The notes below the pieces were generated by a model. That model was not told where the DNA came from, did not search any database, and worked only from the letters and a program-made list of their open reading frames with translations. Positions 1-12,112 of a DNA stretch of 64,000 nucleotides are shown here, one piece after another. The stretch's first letter is position 1, and each line of letters opens with the position of its first letter. The DNA lies in the NCBI RefSeq assembly GCF_949987535.1, contig NC_080074.1:37121641-37185640 (forward strand). Reading direction: 5' to 3'. The translations under genes and the position numbers were made by a program. Source of the stretch: Balaenoptera acutorostrata. Its lineage: Eukaryota; Chordata; Mammalia; Artiodactyla; Balaenopteridae.

Positions 1-96
1 GCAATAATAATCCACGGTTGACCTTTAAAAACGTTTCTGCCTCATACTTTATTCAATTATTAAGAGGGAAATATGTAGCATATAAGATGTACTTTA

Positions 97-395
97 GGGC
101 TTCCCTGGTGGCGCAGTGGTTGAGAATCTGCCTGCCAATGCAGGGGACACGGGTTCAAGCTCTGGTCTGGGAAGATCCCACATGCCGCGGAGCGACTAGG
201 CCCGTGAGCCACAATTACTGAGCCTGCGCGTCTGGAGCCTGTGCTCCGCAACAAGAGAGGCTGCGACAGTGAGAGGCCCGTGCACCACGATGAAGAGTGG
301 CCCCCGCTTGCCGCAACTAGAGAAAGCCCTCGCACAGAAACGAAGACCCAACACAGCCATTAAAAATAAATAAATTAATTAATTTAAAAAAAAAA
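97..395 (+). repeat. CHR-family tRNA-derived SINE (cetacean type)
   Basis: The tRNA-like head begins GGGCTTCCCTGGTGGCGCAG and contains the RNA polymerase III A-box and B-box regions (GGTTCAAGC here). The tail runs through 'cgaagacccaacacagcc' into an A-rich end. Head, body and tail are complete, so this is a full-length SINE. I could not find a convincing TSD. The head is not a functional tRNA gene. Confidence 0.9.
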
Positions 396-803
396 AGTTC
401 TAAGGTTAACCTTAACACAAAACAGCCCATAAAAGTGGTAATAAAATCAAGATGCAAAACCTAAAATGCAAGAAAATGATCATGGATGAATTTAAATGTG
501 TTTAAAAGGCAACTCAATAAAGATTCAGGCAACAAACAATACAAGCCCAAGTACTTGCTATATCCCTGGCACTGCCAAGGTAGGAGCCTCATATTTCTCA
601 TTTCTAATTCATACAAGGGGTTAGAACACTCATTTGTGAATGTGGAGGAAGGTACAGGAATAGTAAGTGACTTAAACAGTTAATAATCCTATCTTAAAAG
701 GTGTGAATGCCTCGAAAGCCCATACTTTTTGCCAATGCATCAAGTTACCTACTATATAAAGTTTATTACTTATTGAATACCTACTAAAGTATTATATATA
801 TAT

Positions 804-924
804 ATTTTTTTGGAGTATAGTTGCTTTACAATGTTGTGTTAGTTTCTGCTGTACAATGAAGTGAATCAGCTCTATGTATGCATATATCCCCTCTCTCTTG
901 GGCCTCCCTCCCACTCCCCCCCCC
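804..924 (-). repeat. L1 3'UTR fragment
   Basis: The stretch is the reverse complement of the 3' end of the L1 elements elsewhere in this window (compare 49400-49490): 'ggagtatagttgctttaca' and 'gtgaatcagctctatgtat' are shared. It is strongly 5' truncated and lies in intronic sequence. Confidence 0.75.
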
Positions 925-1914
925 ATTATCTTTATACTTTTTACATTATTCCCACACTCTAATTAGTATTGGTCTCATTTTACAAACAAAGTGACTATGG
1001 GTCATTGAGCTTAACCAACCTGCTCAGTGTTCAAAAACAAGCAAACGACAGATTCAGGATTCATATTAGATTCTCTCTTTTTTTTTTCTACTATTCCACT
1101 CTGTCCAAATACTATACAAAAATAATTAGAGAAGGGATAAAATAACTGCAAAAAGTGCCATCAGTGGATTCAGTATTAGGAGAGAATGGTATACATGTAA
1201 TCCTTCAAGCTTGATTAAAATATTAAAATCATAAAAATTCCATAAAGGAAATGGCCACAGGAAAAGAAAGTTCAGTAAATTCAATAAGGAAGGGAATGAA
1301 GATACTTGATTGGGAATGGGGTGGAGGGAGGAGGGTTAAGTCATCTTCTCTGGCACTATAATTCTTCTTAACTTACAATAATAGAAAAAAAATGTTTATA
1401 CTACCCAGGAGGAAAGAAGCAATGATGACTATTTTTTTTTCTCACCCTACATACACACACACAAAAATGACATAATAGAGGTACTTTCGTAAGAATTCCA
1501 AGATTTGTAGTGTGATGATGTAGTGATCAGGTTCATCACCCAGATTTATTTCCAATTCACTCACAGACAAAAGGGATTTCGATGTCTCCAGGCTGGCTTC
1601 AGGCAGATATAAACCAGTTTCAGATGTAGAACAAATAATGTCACTCTTCCTCCCTAAAAAGCCCTGAATCTAAATAATCCAGGCAAAGACTAACTCCTTA
1701 AAGGAAAGAATGCTGGATTATTGATGATGTAAGAGTCCAGATCTCACTAATTTTCATGTTTCAAGTTACTGGACAGCTCCAGCTACCAGATAAAGAATAG
1801 AGCATGTAGGGGTACATATTACCCCTATCTGCTAGTGTTACCTTTTGTTTCTCCTGCCCTTGCTCAAGAGAATATATTTCTATGTTAAGATTCAGTTTAG
1901 ATTCCCTATTTTTT

Positions 1915-2225
1915 TTTCAGCTTTATTTAGATATAAGTGGCATACAGCACTGTAAAAGTTTAAGGTGTACAGCATTATGACTTGACATATATATTGTGAA
2001 ATGATTACCACAGTAAGGTTAGTTAATACCCATCATGTCATATGGATACAAAATAATGCTTTTTTCCCTGTTATGAGAACTTTGAGGATCTACTCCCTAA
2101 GCAAATACACCATATAGCAGTGTAAACTACAGTCATCATGTTGTACATTACAGCCCTAGTACGTCTTTGTCTTATAAGTGGAAGTTTGTATCTTTTGACC
2201 AACTTATGCAATTCTTCCACCCTCC
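1915..2225 (-). repeat. Old L1 3' end (L1MA/L1MB-like)
   Basis: It reads 'cagctttatttagatataa' and 'gtgaaatgattaccacagta', typical of the 3' end of older mammalian L1 families in reverse orientation. It is more diverged than the neighbouring L1 pieces. The subfamily name is from memory. Confidence 0.6.
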
Positions 2226-2500
2226 AAATTCCCTTTTTAAAAATTTTTTATTTTATATTGGAGTATAGTTGATTAACAATGTTGTGTTAGTTTCAGGTGT
2301 ACAGCAAAGTGATTCAGCTATACATATACATATATCTATTCTTTTTCAAATTCTTTTCCCATTTAGATTATTACAGAAAACTGAGCAGAGTTCCCTGTGC
2401 TATACAGTAGGTCCTTGTTGGTTATCTATTTTAAATAAAGCAATGTGTACATGTCAATCCCAAACTCCCAATCTATCCCTCCTTCCCAACTTAAAAAATT
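2226..2500 (-). repeat. L1 3'UTR fragment, intermediate age
   Basis: It contains 'ttggagtatagttgattaac', 'gtgattcagctatacatata' and 'tgctatacagtaggtcc', the reverse complement of an artiodactyl-type L1 3'UTR. The same sequence type, in forward orientation, forms the insertion at 40727-41155. It abuts the older L1 on its left and the younger L1 on its right, giving a layered stack. Confidence 0.65.
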
Positions 2501-2544
2501 TTTTTTGACCACAGGTACCAAAAGTAATCACCCCTTTCTCAATT

Positions 2545-3656
2545 CTTTTTTTTTTTAAACATCTTTATTGGAGTATAATTGCTTTACAATGGTGTGTTCG
2601 TTTCTGCTTTATAACAAAGTGAATCAGTTATACATATACCTATGTTCCCATATCTCTTCCCTCTTGCATCTCCCTCCCTCCCACCCTCCCTATCCCACCC
2701 CTCTAGGTGGTCACAAAGCACCGAGCTGATCTCCCTGTGCTATGCAGCTGCTTCCCTCTAGCTATCTATCTTACGTTTGGTAGTGTATATATGTCCATGC
2801 CATTCTCTCACTTTGTCACAGCTTACCCTTCCCCTCCCCATATCCTCAAGTCCATTCTCTAGTAGGTCTGTGTCTTTATTCCCGTCTTGCCACTAGGTTC
2901 TTCATGACCTTTTTTTTTTTTTTCCCTTAGATTCCATATATATGTGTTAGCATACGGTATTTGTTTTTCTCTTTCTGACTTACTTCACTCTGTATGACAG
3001 ACTCTAGGTCCATCCACCTCACTACAAATAACTCAATTTTGTTTCTTTTTATGGCTGAATAATATTCCATTGTAAATATGTGCCACATCTTCTTTATCCA
3101 TTCATCTGTTGATGGACACTTAGGTTGCTTCCATGTCCTGGCTATTGTAAACAGAGCTGCAATGAACATTTTGGTGCATGACTCTTTTTTTTTTTTTTTT
3201 TTTAATTTTTTTTTTAAAGGGAATGCTATTTATTTATTTATTTATTTTATTATTTATAGCTGTGTTGGGTCTTCGTTTCTGTGCGAGGGCTTTCTCTAGT
3301 TGCGGCAAGCGGGGGCCACTCTTCATCGCGGTGTGCGGGCCTCTAAGTATCGCAGCCTCTCTTGTTGCGGAGCACAGGCTCCAGACGCGCATGCTCAGTA
3401 ACTGTGGCTCACGGGCCCAGTTGCTCCGCGGCATGTGGGATCCTCCCAGACCAGGGCTCGAACCCGTGTCCCCTGCACTGGCAGGCAGACTCTCAACCAC
3501 TGCGCCACCAGGGAAGCCCTCTTTTTGAATTATGGTTTTCTCAGGGTATATGCCCAGTAGTGGGATTGCTGGGTCGTACAGTAGTTCTATTTTTAGTTTT
3601 TTAAGGAACCTCCATAGTGTTCTCCATAGTGGCTGTATCAATTTACATTCCCACCA
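2545..3656 (-). mobile_element. 5'-truncated L1, split by a SINE
   Basis: On the minus strand this encodes the last part of ORF2p (peptides such as [19 protein letters not shown] and [10 protein letters not shown]) followed by the L1 3'UTR and a short poly(A). It is flanked by an 11-bp TSD, CTTTCTCAATT, at 2534-2544 and 3657-3667. A CHR SINE inserted at 3190-3518 splits the ORF2 remnant. It is a dead, 5'-truncated copy. Confidence 0.9.
3190..3518 (-). repeat. CHR SINE inserted inside the L1
   Basis: A reverse-oriented full-length CHR SINE, with its A-rich tail at the left (as T/TTTA runs) and its head at the right (ending 'ccagggaagcc'). Short duplicated target sequence (CTCTTTTT, near 3182-3189 and 3519-3526) interrupts the L1 ORF2 remnant, so the SINE is younger than the surrounding L1. 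Confidence 0.88.
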
Positions 3657-3710
3657 CTTTCTCAATTATTACGGTAATTGTTAAATCTCTTTAAAAAAAG
3701 TTCTTAAATA

Positions 3711-3834
3711 GGGACTTCTCTGGTGGTCCAGTGGTTAAGACTCCACGCTCCCAATGCAGGGGGCACAAGTTCGATCCCTGGTCAGGGAACTAAGATCCCG
3801 CATGCCACACAGCTCAGCCAAAAAAAAAAAAAAA
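3711..3834 (+). repeat. Short CHR-1-type tRNA-derived SINE
   Basis: A 124-bp element: GGGACTTCTCTGGTGGTCCA head, B-box 'ggttcgatccctgg'-like region, 'aactaagatcccgcatgcc' body and a poly(A) tract. It belongs to the short CHR subfamily rather than the ~300-bp type at 97-395. The flanking TSD TCTTAAATA lies at 3702-3710 and 3835-3843. Confidence 0.88.
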
Positions 3835-4591
3835 TCTTAAATACATATCTTGCATATCAATTTAGGTTAGCCAACATGGATAGTGCATATGATGGTAAAC
3901 CTAAAGGCTAATGAGGTATCAGTCATTCCCACCTTCATGGTACTTACAATCTTGCGAGAGAAATATATTTACCAGTATTTTCCAAAGTTTGATTTTTAGA
4001 TGCACATGAAACAACACAAAAACTTTTTTAAATTTAGTACTTATAAATTTCATTTAATCTGTGTTTAAAAATGTAATTTCATAGATATGTTTTAGAATGA
4101 AGAAAAATATCAAGTAAATAATAAAACAGATGGTAAGTGGTTATGAGCAAAATCACAGTGAACAATGGAACATGAGTGCAAAAGGTGTGAACAACACTGA
4201 ATTGCATGTGCCTAGCTATAAGTTGAGAAGTTCTAAAAGTTTCAGAAGAATGTTTGTAAAATACAGCGACACCAGCACACTGGGGAGAAATGCTACCTTT
4301 GTAAAAGGGCTCACGTAGGTTATAGCGTTTTTCTGGTTTGTAAAGAATAGGAGCATTCAGAAAATAGCCCTACATGATTTCTAGCAGGCTTTCTGTTGCT
4401 GATATGGTGAACGCATCTGATTGTCAATATTGCAAGTGTTTTAGGATACTTTGCCTGAAGGTCAGGCGTTCTATGGTAATCTGTCTAATTTCTAAGCTCT
4501 CCCAGCTTAAGGACTTGGCTGGTCACTAACGTAATCATTTCATTTTTAAGAAATGCTTCTATTACATTTAAGATAGCAGGTTTATTCTGTT

Positions 4592-4869
4592 TTCTTTCTT
4601 TTTTTTGGCTGCAATGGGTCTTCGTTGCTGTGCGCCGGCTTTCTCTAGTTGCGGTGAATGGGGTCTACCCTTCGCTGTGGTGCGCGGTCTTCTCATTGCG
4701 GTGGCTTCTCTTATTGCAGAGCACGGGCTCTAGGTGCGCGGGCTTCAGTAGTTGTGGCGCACAGGCTTAGCTGCTCCGCGGCATATGGGATCTTCCTGGA
4801 CCAGGGCTTGAAGCCGTGTCCCCTGCATTGGCAGGCGGATTCTTAACCAATGTGCCACCAGGGAAGTCC
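4592..4869 (-). repeat. CHR SINE (long type)
   Basis: Reverse-oriented: the T-rich end plus 'ggctgcaatgggtcttcg' is the SINE tail, and 'accagggaagtcct' is its head. It is a somewhat diverged full-length copy. No clear TSD was found. Confidence 0.85.
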
Positions 4870-5398
4870 TATATTGATGGTTTTTATAAGAAGTGTTTTT
4901 CTGTGCTGGTCATTTTTCTTTTAATGAGCACTTTACCCATCTTCAAGTTTACGATTTTTTTTTTATATGTTACTTTTAATTCTTTCCTTAGGAACTAATT
5001 TTGCCACATAATTTTAAAATGAAATAAACACATTTTAATTAATTGACTGATTAACTTCGTTTGTCCATCTACCTGTCGAAATTATTTATAATTATGATGC
5101 AGCACAGAATTATGAATTATATACCAAAAGAGTAATTAGATGGCTGGGTTTCTAATTCTTACTTTTCCATTAAAACTTTGTATGGTTATAGACAAACAGG
5201 TTATTTGACAAGACCTTAGTTTATCATCCACAAAATGAGGGGCTAAGACTAAATAACTCCTTAATCCCCTAAATTATATAATCATTTGTAGATTCATCAC
5301 TGTCCAGTAATTTACATAGTCATTTCATAAACCATTGACAATATCCTAGTTAGTTTAAAAAGGAACTGTCATATTCGTGGATTTTCTAGATGATCTAC

Positions 5399-5665
5399 TC
5401 AAGATTGACTAGCCCAAGTCCTGATTAATCTTTTAAAAAATTTTTTAATATTTATATTTATTATCTAATTACAAACATTATATCTACTCATTGTAGAAAA
5501 TCTGGAAGATGATAATTTTATTAAATCAGATTCAAGATTGACTAGCCCAAGTCCTGATTAATCCTTTAAAAAATTTTTTTAATATTTATATTTATTATCT
5601 AATTACAAACATTATATCTACTCATTGTAGAAAATCTGAAAGATGATAATTTTATTAAATCAGAT
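5399..5665. repeat. Tandem duplication of a 133-bp intronic segment
   Basis: Copy 1 is 5399-5531 and copy 2 is 5532-5665, both starting TCAAGATTGACTAGCCCAAG and ending AAATCAGAT. By eye they differ at only about three places (one T/C, one G/A and one T-run length). The unit itself resembles an old L1 3'UTR-type repeat continuing to about 5760, but the duplication is recent. Confidence 0.93.
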
Positions 5666-6329
5666 GAATCCCATCACTCATAGATACTGACTGGTAAAAT
5701 TTTGGTGTTTTTCCAGAATTTATTTTATATTTTGAAAAAAATCAATTATAAGTAAAATATTTTGCTAGTTTTAAATATTTGGGTTCCTTCTAGCATTTTA
5801 AAACTATATTAAAAAATACGATAAATTTTCCAAAATTATATTTTCTCATTCAAGATCAATTTTTTGTGTATTCAAATTTCCCTCCCAATTTTTTTGCAGG
5901 TACTACACCTACTTCAGCAATTATCATCCTTCTTTGTAATTACCTTTTTTAAAAAAATTTTATCTTATTATCTAAGAATACATATATAGCAGTAGAATTC
6001 TTGAACTAATGAAAATGCATATATTTTCACAAATTTTTTAAATAAAATTTTAACCATCAGTTTTTTAAAATTGTGGGTCACTGTTTAATGGTTTTAAACC
6101 ATTTTTTAATTAAGACATTTATCTTTTCCTTATAATAGGCAAAAGATGGTAATAGCTTTTCATTTCAGACTATTTTAATTTTTACATATGCAAATCAAGT
6201 TGACTTTTCCTTTGTAGTTTAATCACTATCTATTTTGCACAAAATTATTCTCCATCAGAGGGACATATATTCTCTTCTACTTATATAGTTTCATTATTAA
6301 AATTAGCTACTTATTCCACATGAAATACA

Positions 6330-6800
6330 TTTTACCATATGGTGTGAGGCAGATATCTAATTTTATTGTTTCCAAACAGTTAATCAATTCTCCCAGATCA
6401 GTTTTTATAAAAACTCCCTTCTCTCAATCATATTTAATTCCACATCTATTATCTATAAAGATTTAGTAAATTTTGATCTGTTTCTGGGGTCTCCATTCTG
6501 TCCTACTAGTCAGATTTTCTGTTTTTATGCCAGGGCAACACTGCTCTAATTACTGTAGCTTCTATTGATACTAATATTTTAATATCAAGTAGAGCAAGTC
6601 TCACCCATTATTCTTCTCTAAACCTTCTTGGTTCTATTTTCCTGTTAAGTCTACCAGATAACCTTTAGAATCATTTTGTCAAATTTTTGATAAATTTTTG
6701 AGATGTTTATTGCTATTGAATTATAATCCAGGGATCAATTAAAGATGGCAATATTTACAAAGTTGACTTTTCCTATTTAAGATTATACTCAATTCTTCAT
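6330..6800 (-). repeat. Ancient L1 ORF2 fragment
   Basis: It contains the reversed ORF2 signatures 'tctgtttttatgccagggca', 'aattactgtagcttctattg' and 'aatcattttgtcaaattttt', heavily diverged. No open frame remains. The subfamily cannot be named from the sequence alone. Confidence 0.6.
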
Positions 6801-9800
6801 TTATTCCAACTCCTATCTGTCCCCCATCTTTTTAATGTATCTATAGGACTTACCTCACCAATTATAATCTTCCTGATCTTAAATTAGACTATGAGATGTG
6901 TAGAGCCAGACAGAAAACATTTCATCTTTATCTGTCCTCCAACCTAAGTTCAGAAGTGGCTCCACAGAGTCTTGATAAATATCTGAGAAATAATTGATCA
7001 CATTATGTATCAACGTGGATTTAGATGTTACATTTTTGCCCAGTATGTCACTGAAGAAAAATTTCCAAGTAACTTCTTTTTCTAGAATCTATAGGTCAGA
7101 CAGAACCACATGGTATCAGGAGCCTATTATGTCAAGAGTTTAACTTGCTGTGATTTTAATTCTCACTTTTTACTTCACAGTATTAGCATTAACATAGAAA
7201 CATTAGGGAGTCTGGCCTTTATTTATTTATGTCATAAACTTGCTGTAACTATTGGCTGTCAAATTTTGTGAATCTTTTGTATTTCCATCCTAATATTTTC
7301 CTCAGCCTCATGGTATCATAAAGATGACAGAGTCCAGTTACCTTGGATATATTAGTCCTGATTGGAAATCCTTAAGAGGTAGTGAACAGAGCAGGCAAAG
7401 ACAAAGACAAAAATTAAAATGATTACAGAAATTAGGAGGGCTACTTAGTATCTGACAACAGACTTTAACAGCTATAACTTCTTCCTTTGGGGCGGAGTGA
7501 TTGGAAGTAAATGAAATATAATCCAAGTCTTAAACTGAAGGTTATGAAAAGGTTCAGTACGTAATCCTTTAGCAAGTCCTTACAGCACCAAACTTAAGGG
7601 GAAACCCTTGAAGCCAGAAAGGGTAGTTGTAAAGCAAAGCGAGGAAATGCAGGGGAAAAAAATGAAAACGTGTTTCATTAAGTAAAAACACAAATCATGA
7701 AGAAAGAGGTTAAACTTCAGTGAAAGTTAAAAAGGTTCCTACTACCTAGTGTTATATACCGGAAACATCTGACATGCCATCAAAATTTAACTTGGAAAAT
7801 AGCCAGGAGCCTATGTTATTATGTCTCTTTTTGCAATTGGGGATCCTGAAGTTCTCTAGGCTAATCAATTTCCTTTATGTTTTCAAGGAAATAAATCACT
7901 AAGAGCAATCAATCAACGAATGTTGGAGACGTCCCATAAAATGGTCAGATTTTCCAAAAAAAGAGAAAGTGAGACTGTGTGTGTGTGTGTCCCTGTATAT
8001 GTTGGAGGTGATGATCCACTCCCAAAAAATATAATACTGTCGTCAAGAGAATTACAGTGGAATAAAATAAAACGGCTTAATACAACTGAAATATTTAGGG
8101 AATACTAAAAATATATGCAAGGAATTTCTAAATTGTGTTTAGAAAAACCCAAAGTTTACACCAGAAAAAAGAAAAAAGAATGAGTAAATGTTGTACTAGC
8201 TTGGAAAGAATTGATGAAAATAATAGTATTCAGAGAAATAGGATATATATATTTGCAGGAAGACCTCAGAAGAGAATAATAAAAGCATTTTCAGTTTTAT
8301 ACACATCTTCTTAGGATTACATTTCATATGTATTCCTGGATCAAGCAATATGTCTCTATAATTTGTAATGAATAATTTATTTTATACTATAAATTTTTAT
8401 ATTAATGTTAATTACTAAGATATATCAAAAGTTTTTAAATTCATTCTATTTTTAATGAATACTTAAAAATAAGATTCTACAACAGCTCACAGAACCCCAT
8501 ACTCATAAGTTACGTGTTGGCAAAAAAAAAGACTTGTCATCTGGAACAAAACTTTGCATGTTCTATTTTAATGCTTTATTCAGTTTGAATATGACAATAG
8601 CTTCACTCAGTGTAAATAAAATCACAACTAAGTAACAGTTCATAGGGGTGTTAAATAAGATTTTCATGTAGGAAACAACTTTTCCCTACCTATTAGGAAA
8701 AGCCAATATAAATACACACAAGCAAAGTATGTACAATGAGTAATGTATTTAATTTTTAACTTCATTTGTATTACTGGCCTATTCTAAATATGTGCAACAA
8801 TTTATCATTTTCTTGACATTGATTTTCAAGATTGTACCCTTCATACAAGATTTTCTTCTTCCCATGATTATGTTCATTTCATCTCAATGTCATCAAAATT
8901 GGCATCTTTTAAGAATGTCAGAATTCGAAATTTAGTTAATTTTCCAAGTATAACATAGCATCACTTTAATTTTCTGAGAACAATCCAACCCATATTTATT
9001 ACTGAGTAAAAGATTCACTCCGTGGATAGTGCCCAATAAGAGAGTAAAATATACACTTTTTTTTCTCATTTATTTCTATTGAAGCCTCAGAAAACATATT
9101 TTTCAAGCAGAACATATTGAAATTCTTTGGGAATCAGAGAATAAGGATATAATTAGGTATTAATTTGAATATATTCATTTCCTTATAACTCAATTTAAAA
9201 ATAAAGTTTTTAAGCCTCAGTCTTCTCCTTTACCACTAAACTGGCAAAAGTATGAATTAATGTAACAGGTGGGCTCGTGTGGTTTTAATAGCAGTGAAAT
9301 ATAATCAACTGTCTCATATCATATTTCCAGGAAAGCAAGCAACATCTAGACCTAAGCATGATCCTTAGGCAATCCCAGCACTGGCATGAAAATGTTCAAA
9401 CTCCCCATAGGGACCATATATCTTCTGGTCCTGAGTTTAATTGAAACTTTAAACAAAATATATTACCTATTTAATGCAGCTGAACTGGAGGCTGGCCTTT
9501 GTAGTGTATAGACTAATGCCGAGCAAATTAATGTCTGTAACCATAGTACATAATGTAGAATTTATATCAAGCGTGAATGGTAAAAAGAAAAAAAAATAAA
9601 CCACTACAGTTTTATAATGAGAAATGAACTTTTAGGAGCAAATTGTGTACATACATTTCATATATTTATTCTTTTTGATACACAGCCCAAAGCTCATATT
9701 TCCTTATCTTATTGGCTCCATATCTTACAGAGTGAATTTCTAAAATCTCCTGGCCCTGGTCTTATCCTTTCTCCTGGTCTTGTCCTTTCTGACGAATGAA

Positions 9801-11891
9801 AAATGAAAATGCGATGAAAAGATTTATCTTAAAAGTTAGAAGTTAATATTCTTGTAGAGGTACACAGATCAATGGCTAATCCAGTTATACAGTTGTATCA
9901 TATTTGAAGGGTTGACTCACAGATTTTCAAGAGTGCCAATGGAAGCAATCATAGGAAAATCACCAGAACTCAAAATAGGGGAAGCAGGTGGTATAAAAAG
10001 CTTAACACTACTGGAGTGTTAATGCTTCCACACTTGAAAGATGTGAAGTTCAAATCTCACACAGTTAAAAACCATTTCTTTCACAGTCAGCATGCTAAAT
10101 GCCTTCAGCAATCCACTTAAGAACCACCAGTCACAGAAGAAAACATTACGCATGTGAACCGTCCTGTCAAAAATTTACTCTGAATATTTCTATTCTAAAT
10201 ATATTCTGGAACAAAGTGAGGTCAACACATACACACACACGCAAATGTGCACACTAGACAAATCCAACAAAAAGAAATTATGCATCTAAAAAACCAACCA
10301 TACAGAGGCTGAGAGAAAAACAGACTTCTCTGACATCCAACCTACTAACTGAATTCAGCATAGAGTATACACCCTTCGAGTAGAGTTAGGATAAATTTAC
10401 AAGTGAGAATTTTTGTGTTTTGTTGTCAGGAGGTACATTTGACATCTTCTTTGTCAGTTCTTACCTAAATGAGAGTAAGGAATCTAAAGGTTCCTGGTAA
10501 CAATTTATGACAAAACTTTTTCATTTCACAAGTTTCTTTCTCAAAAATACAAATTCTAAAATTTGGACAAGCTCTTTACTCCAAAAATTGTTATAATAAA
10601 TTCACTGTGTCTCCTATTTACTGGTTCTTTCACCGTTCTCTCTAACTAGCTCAATGAAATTGGGGAAATCTCTCATAATTGAAGAGCCGTTTTCACAAAA
10701 CTGAAAATTAAGTCAAAAGATTCCTTCTTTTTTATGAGAGAATGTGAGGAAAAAGCATCTTGTCAATTTGAAACCTATGTAAGTAAAAGACTTGTTAGTT
10801 GCAGGCTGATGGAGGAAAAATATATTTTCTAATACTGAGCTAGGATTTCATAAGTAACAGGGATGTGTATAAAAAAAGATCTAGGAATTATCAGAAATAA
10901 GAGAATCAAAATGGTAAGATCAAAATAAAGGCAAATGAGGTAATAAATATCAATGATCATTATCATGGAATTCCCCTGGAAGAATGTAATCTCTCCCTAA
11001 GATAAAAGCATGTTACCCATAGACATATTTTTTAAAGAACAAGGATATATAAATATATATGCAAATTGTGACACTAGTGTCACATCAAAAAAAAAAAAAA
11101 ACCTTGAGATTTTTGTTTGTTTTGTTTGTTTTGGTTTGTTTGGTCCAGTCAACATAGTAGGCCTACCTAGTTATAAACAAAATATTCTCGAGGCTAGAGT
11201 AATACAATTATCCATTTTATTTATAGGCATTTACTTATTAAGGAAAGATACTAAAGAGCACTAGACCAACTGTGAAATTCCTTAGAAAGTTCTATGAGAG
11301 CAGAAACCATATGGACTACTTCCATTTCATCCTACCACCACTATACACCCCCCCAACTCAGGACCTGTGACTTAAAGATTTTTTTTTTTTTTGCACACAG
11401 AGGTTATTCGAAACATAGCGATTGCAGACTGCAACAAGGCTTAACTCTAGACTCTTACTCCATGAATACATTGTGGCTTTTTGTTCTCAAGATATATTAC
11501 CAAGATGAAATGGCCTAAATTGCTTATATATTGTAATTAAACCAATCACTTTGCATTGAGAAAGCCAAGTAATTTTATATTAAATAGTAAATAGGCTTAA
11601 AATGACCTTTGGGATTGGAAGGGCTCAAACTGATAAAACTGAAAGTTACCGCCTATCTTAGTTTCCCATAATCTCTTAGGATTATTCAAAAGCAATGCTT
11701 AAGTAGACATAGTAAGGGAAATAAACAATTATAGAGAAAGAAGAGAAAAAATGAGGGTGGTTAAAAATTATCCTACATTAAAAGAATTTTAATATCCTGC
11801 ATTTCATGCATTCTGTAATGAAACCACAATTTTGTAGGTGTTTCATTCTTTTAAAATGAAAAGGTTTTTAATATATATTTGTACAAGGAAT

Positions 11892-11942
11892 GATATCTAT
11901 ATCCATATATCTATATATCTATATCTACATATAGATATATAT
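11892..11942. repeat. TATC/TA-rich simple repeat
   Basis: About 50 bp of ATATCTATATCC/ATCTATAT-type sequence, partly self-complementary near 'atctacatatagatatat'. It is likely a decayed microsatellite. Confidence 0.7.
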
Positions 11943-12112
11943 GCTGGTTTTTAAATGGGTAAAGATAAGCTATATTGACATAGTGAAGAATGTGCCAGTT
12001 TTGGCAATACAGAAGGACTGAATAGAAAAAGCATTTAAATTTAAATCAGTAAACTACACTTCTGGTTCTAACACAAACTGTGTAATCCTAAACAGATCAA
12101 CCTAACTCTTTG

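Larger units (their letters stand above)
5666..12092. other. AT-rich intronic stretch
   Basis: No gene or exon is recognised. Apart from the old L1 at 6330-6800, the content is AT-rich intron with short simple runs: GT near 7976-7991, CA near 10230-10241 and a T/G-rich run near 11113-11140. Short open frames here lack homology I recognise. I read it as TMTC2 intron downstream of the exon at 18317. Confidence 0.6.

Noticed and set aside
97..170. tRNA-like sequence with A- and B-box regions
   Set aside because: It is the head of a CHR SINE followed by the SINE body, with no cloverleaf 3' half. The same holds for all other SINE heads.
3234..3665. 143-codon minus-strand frame mixing ORF2-like and other sequence
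   Set aside because: It is an accidental fusion of an L1 ORF2 remnant and the SINE inserted at 3190-3518.
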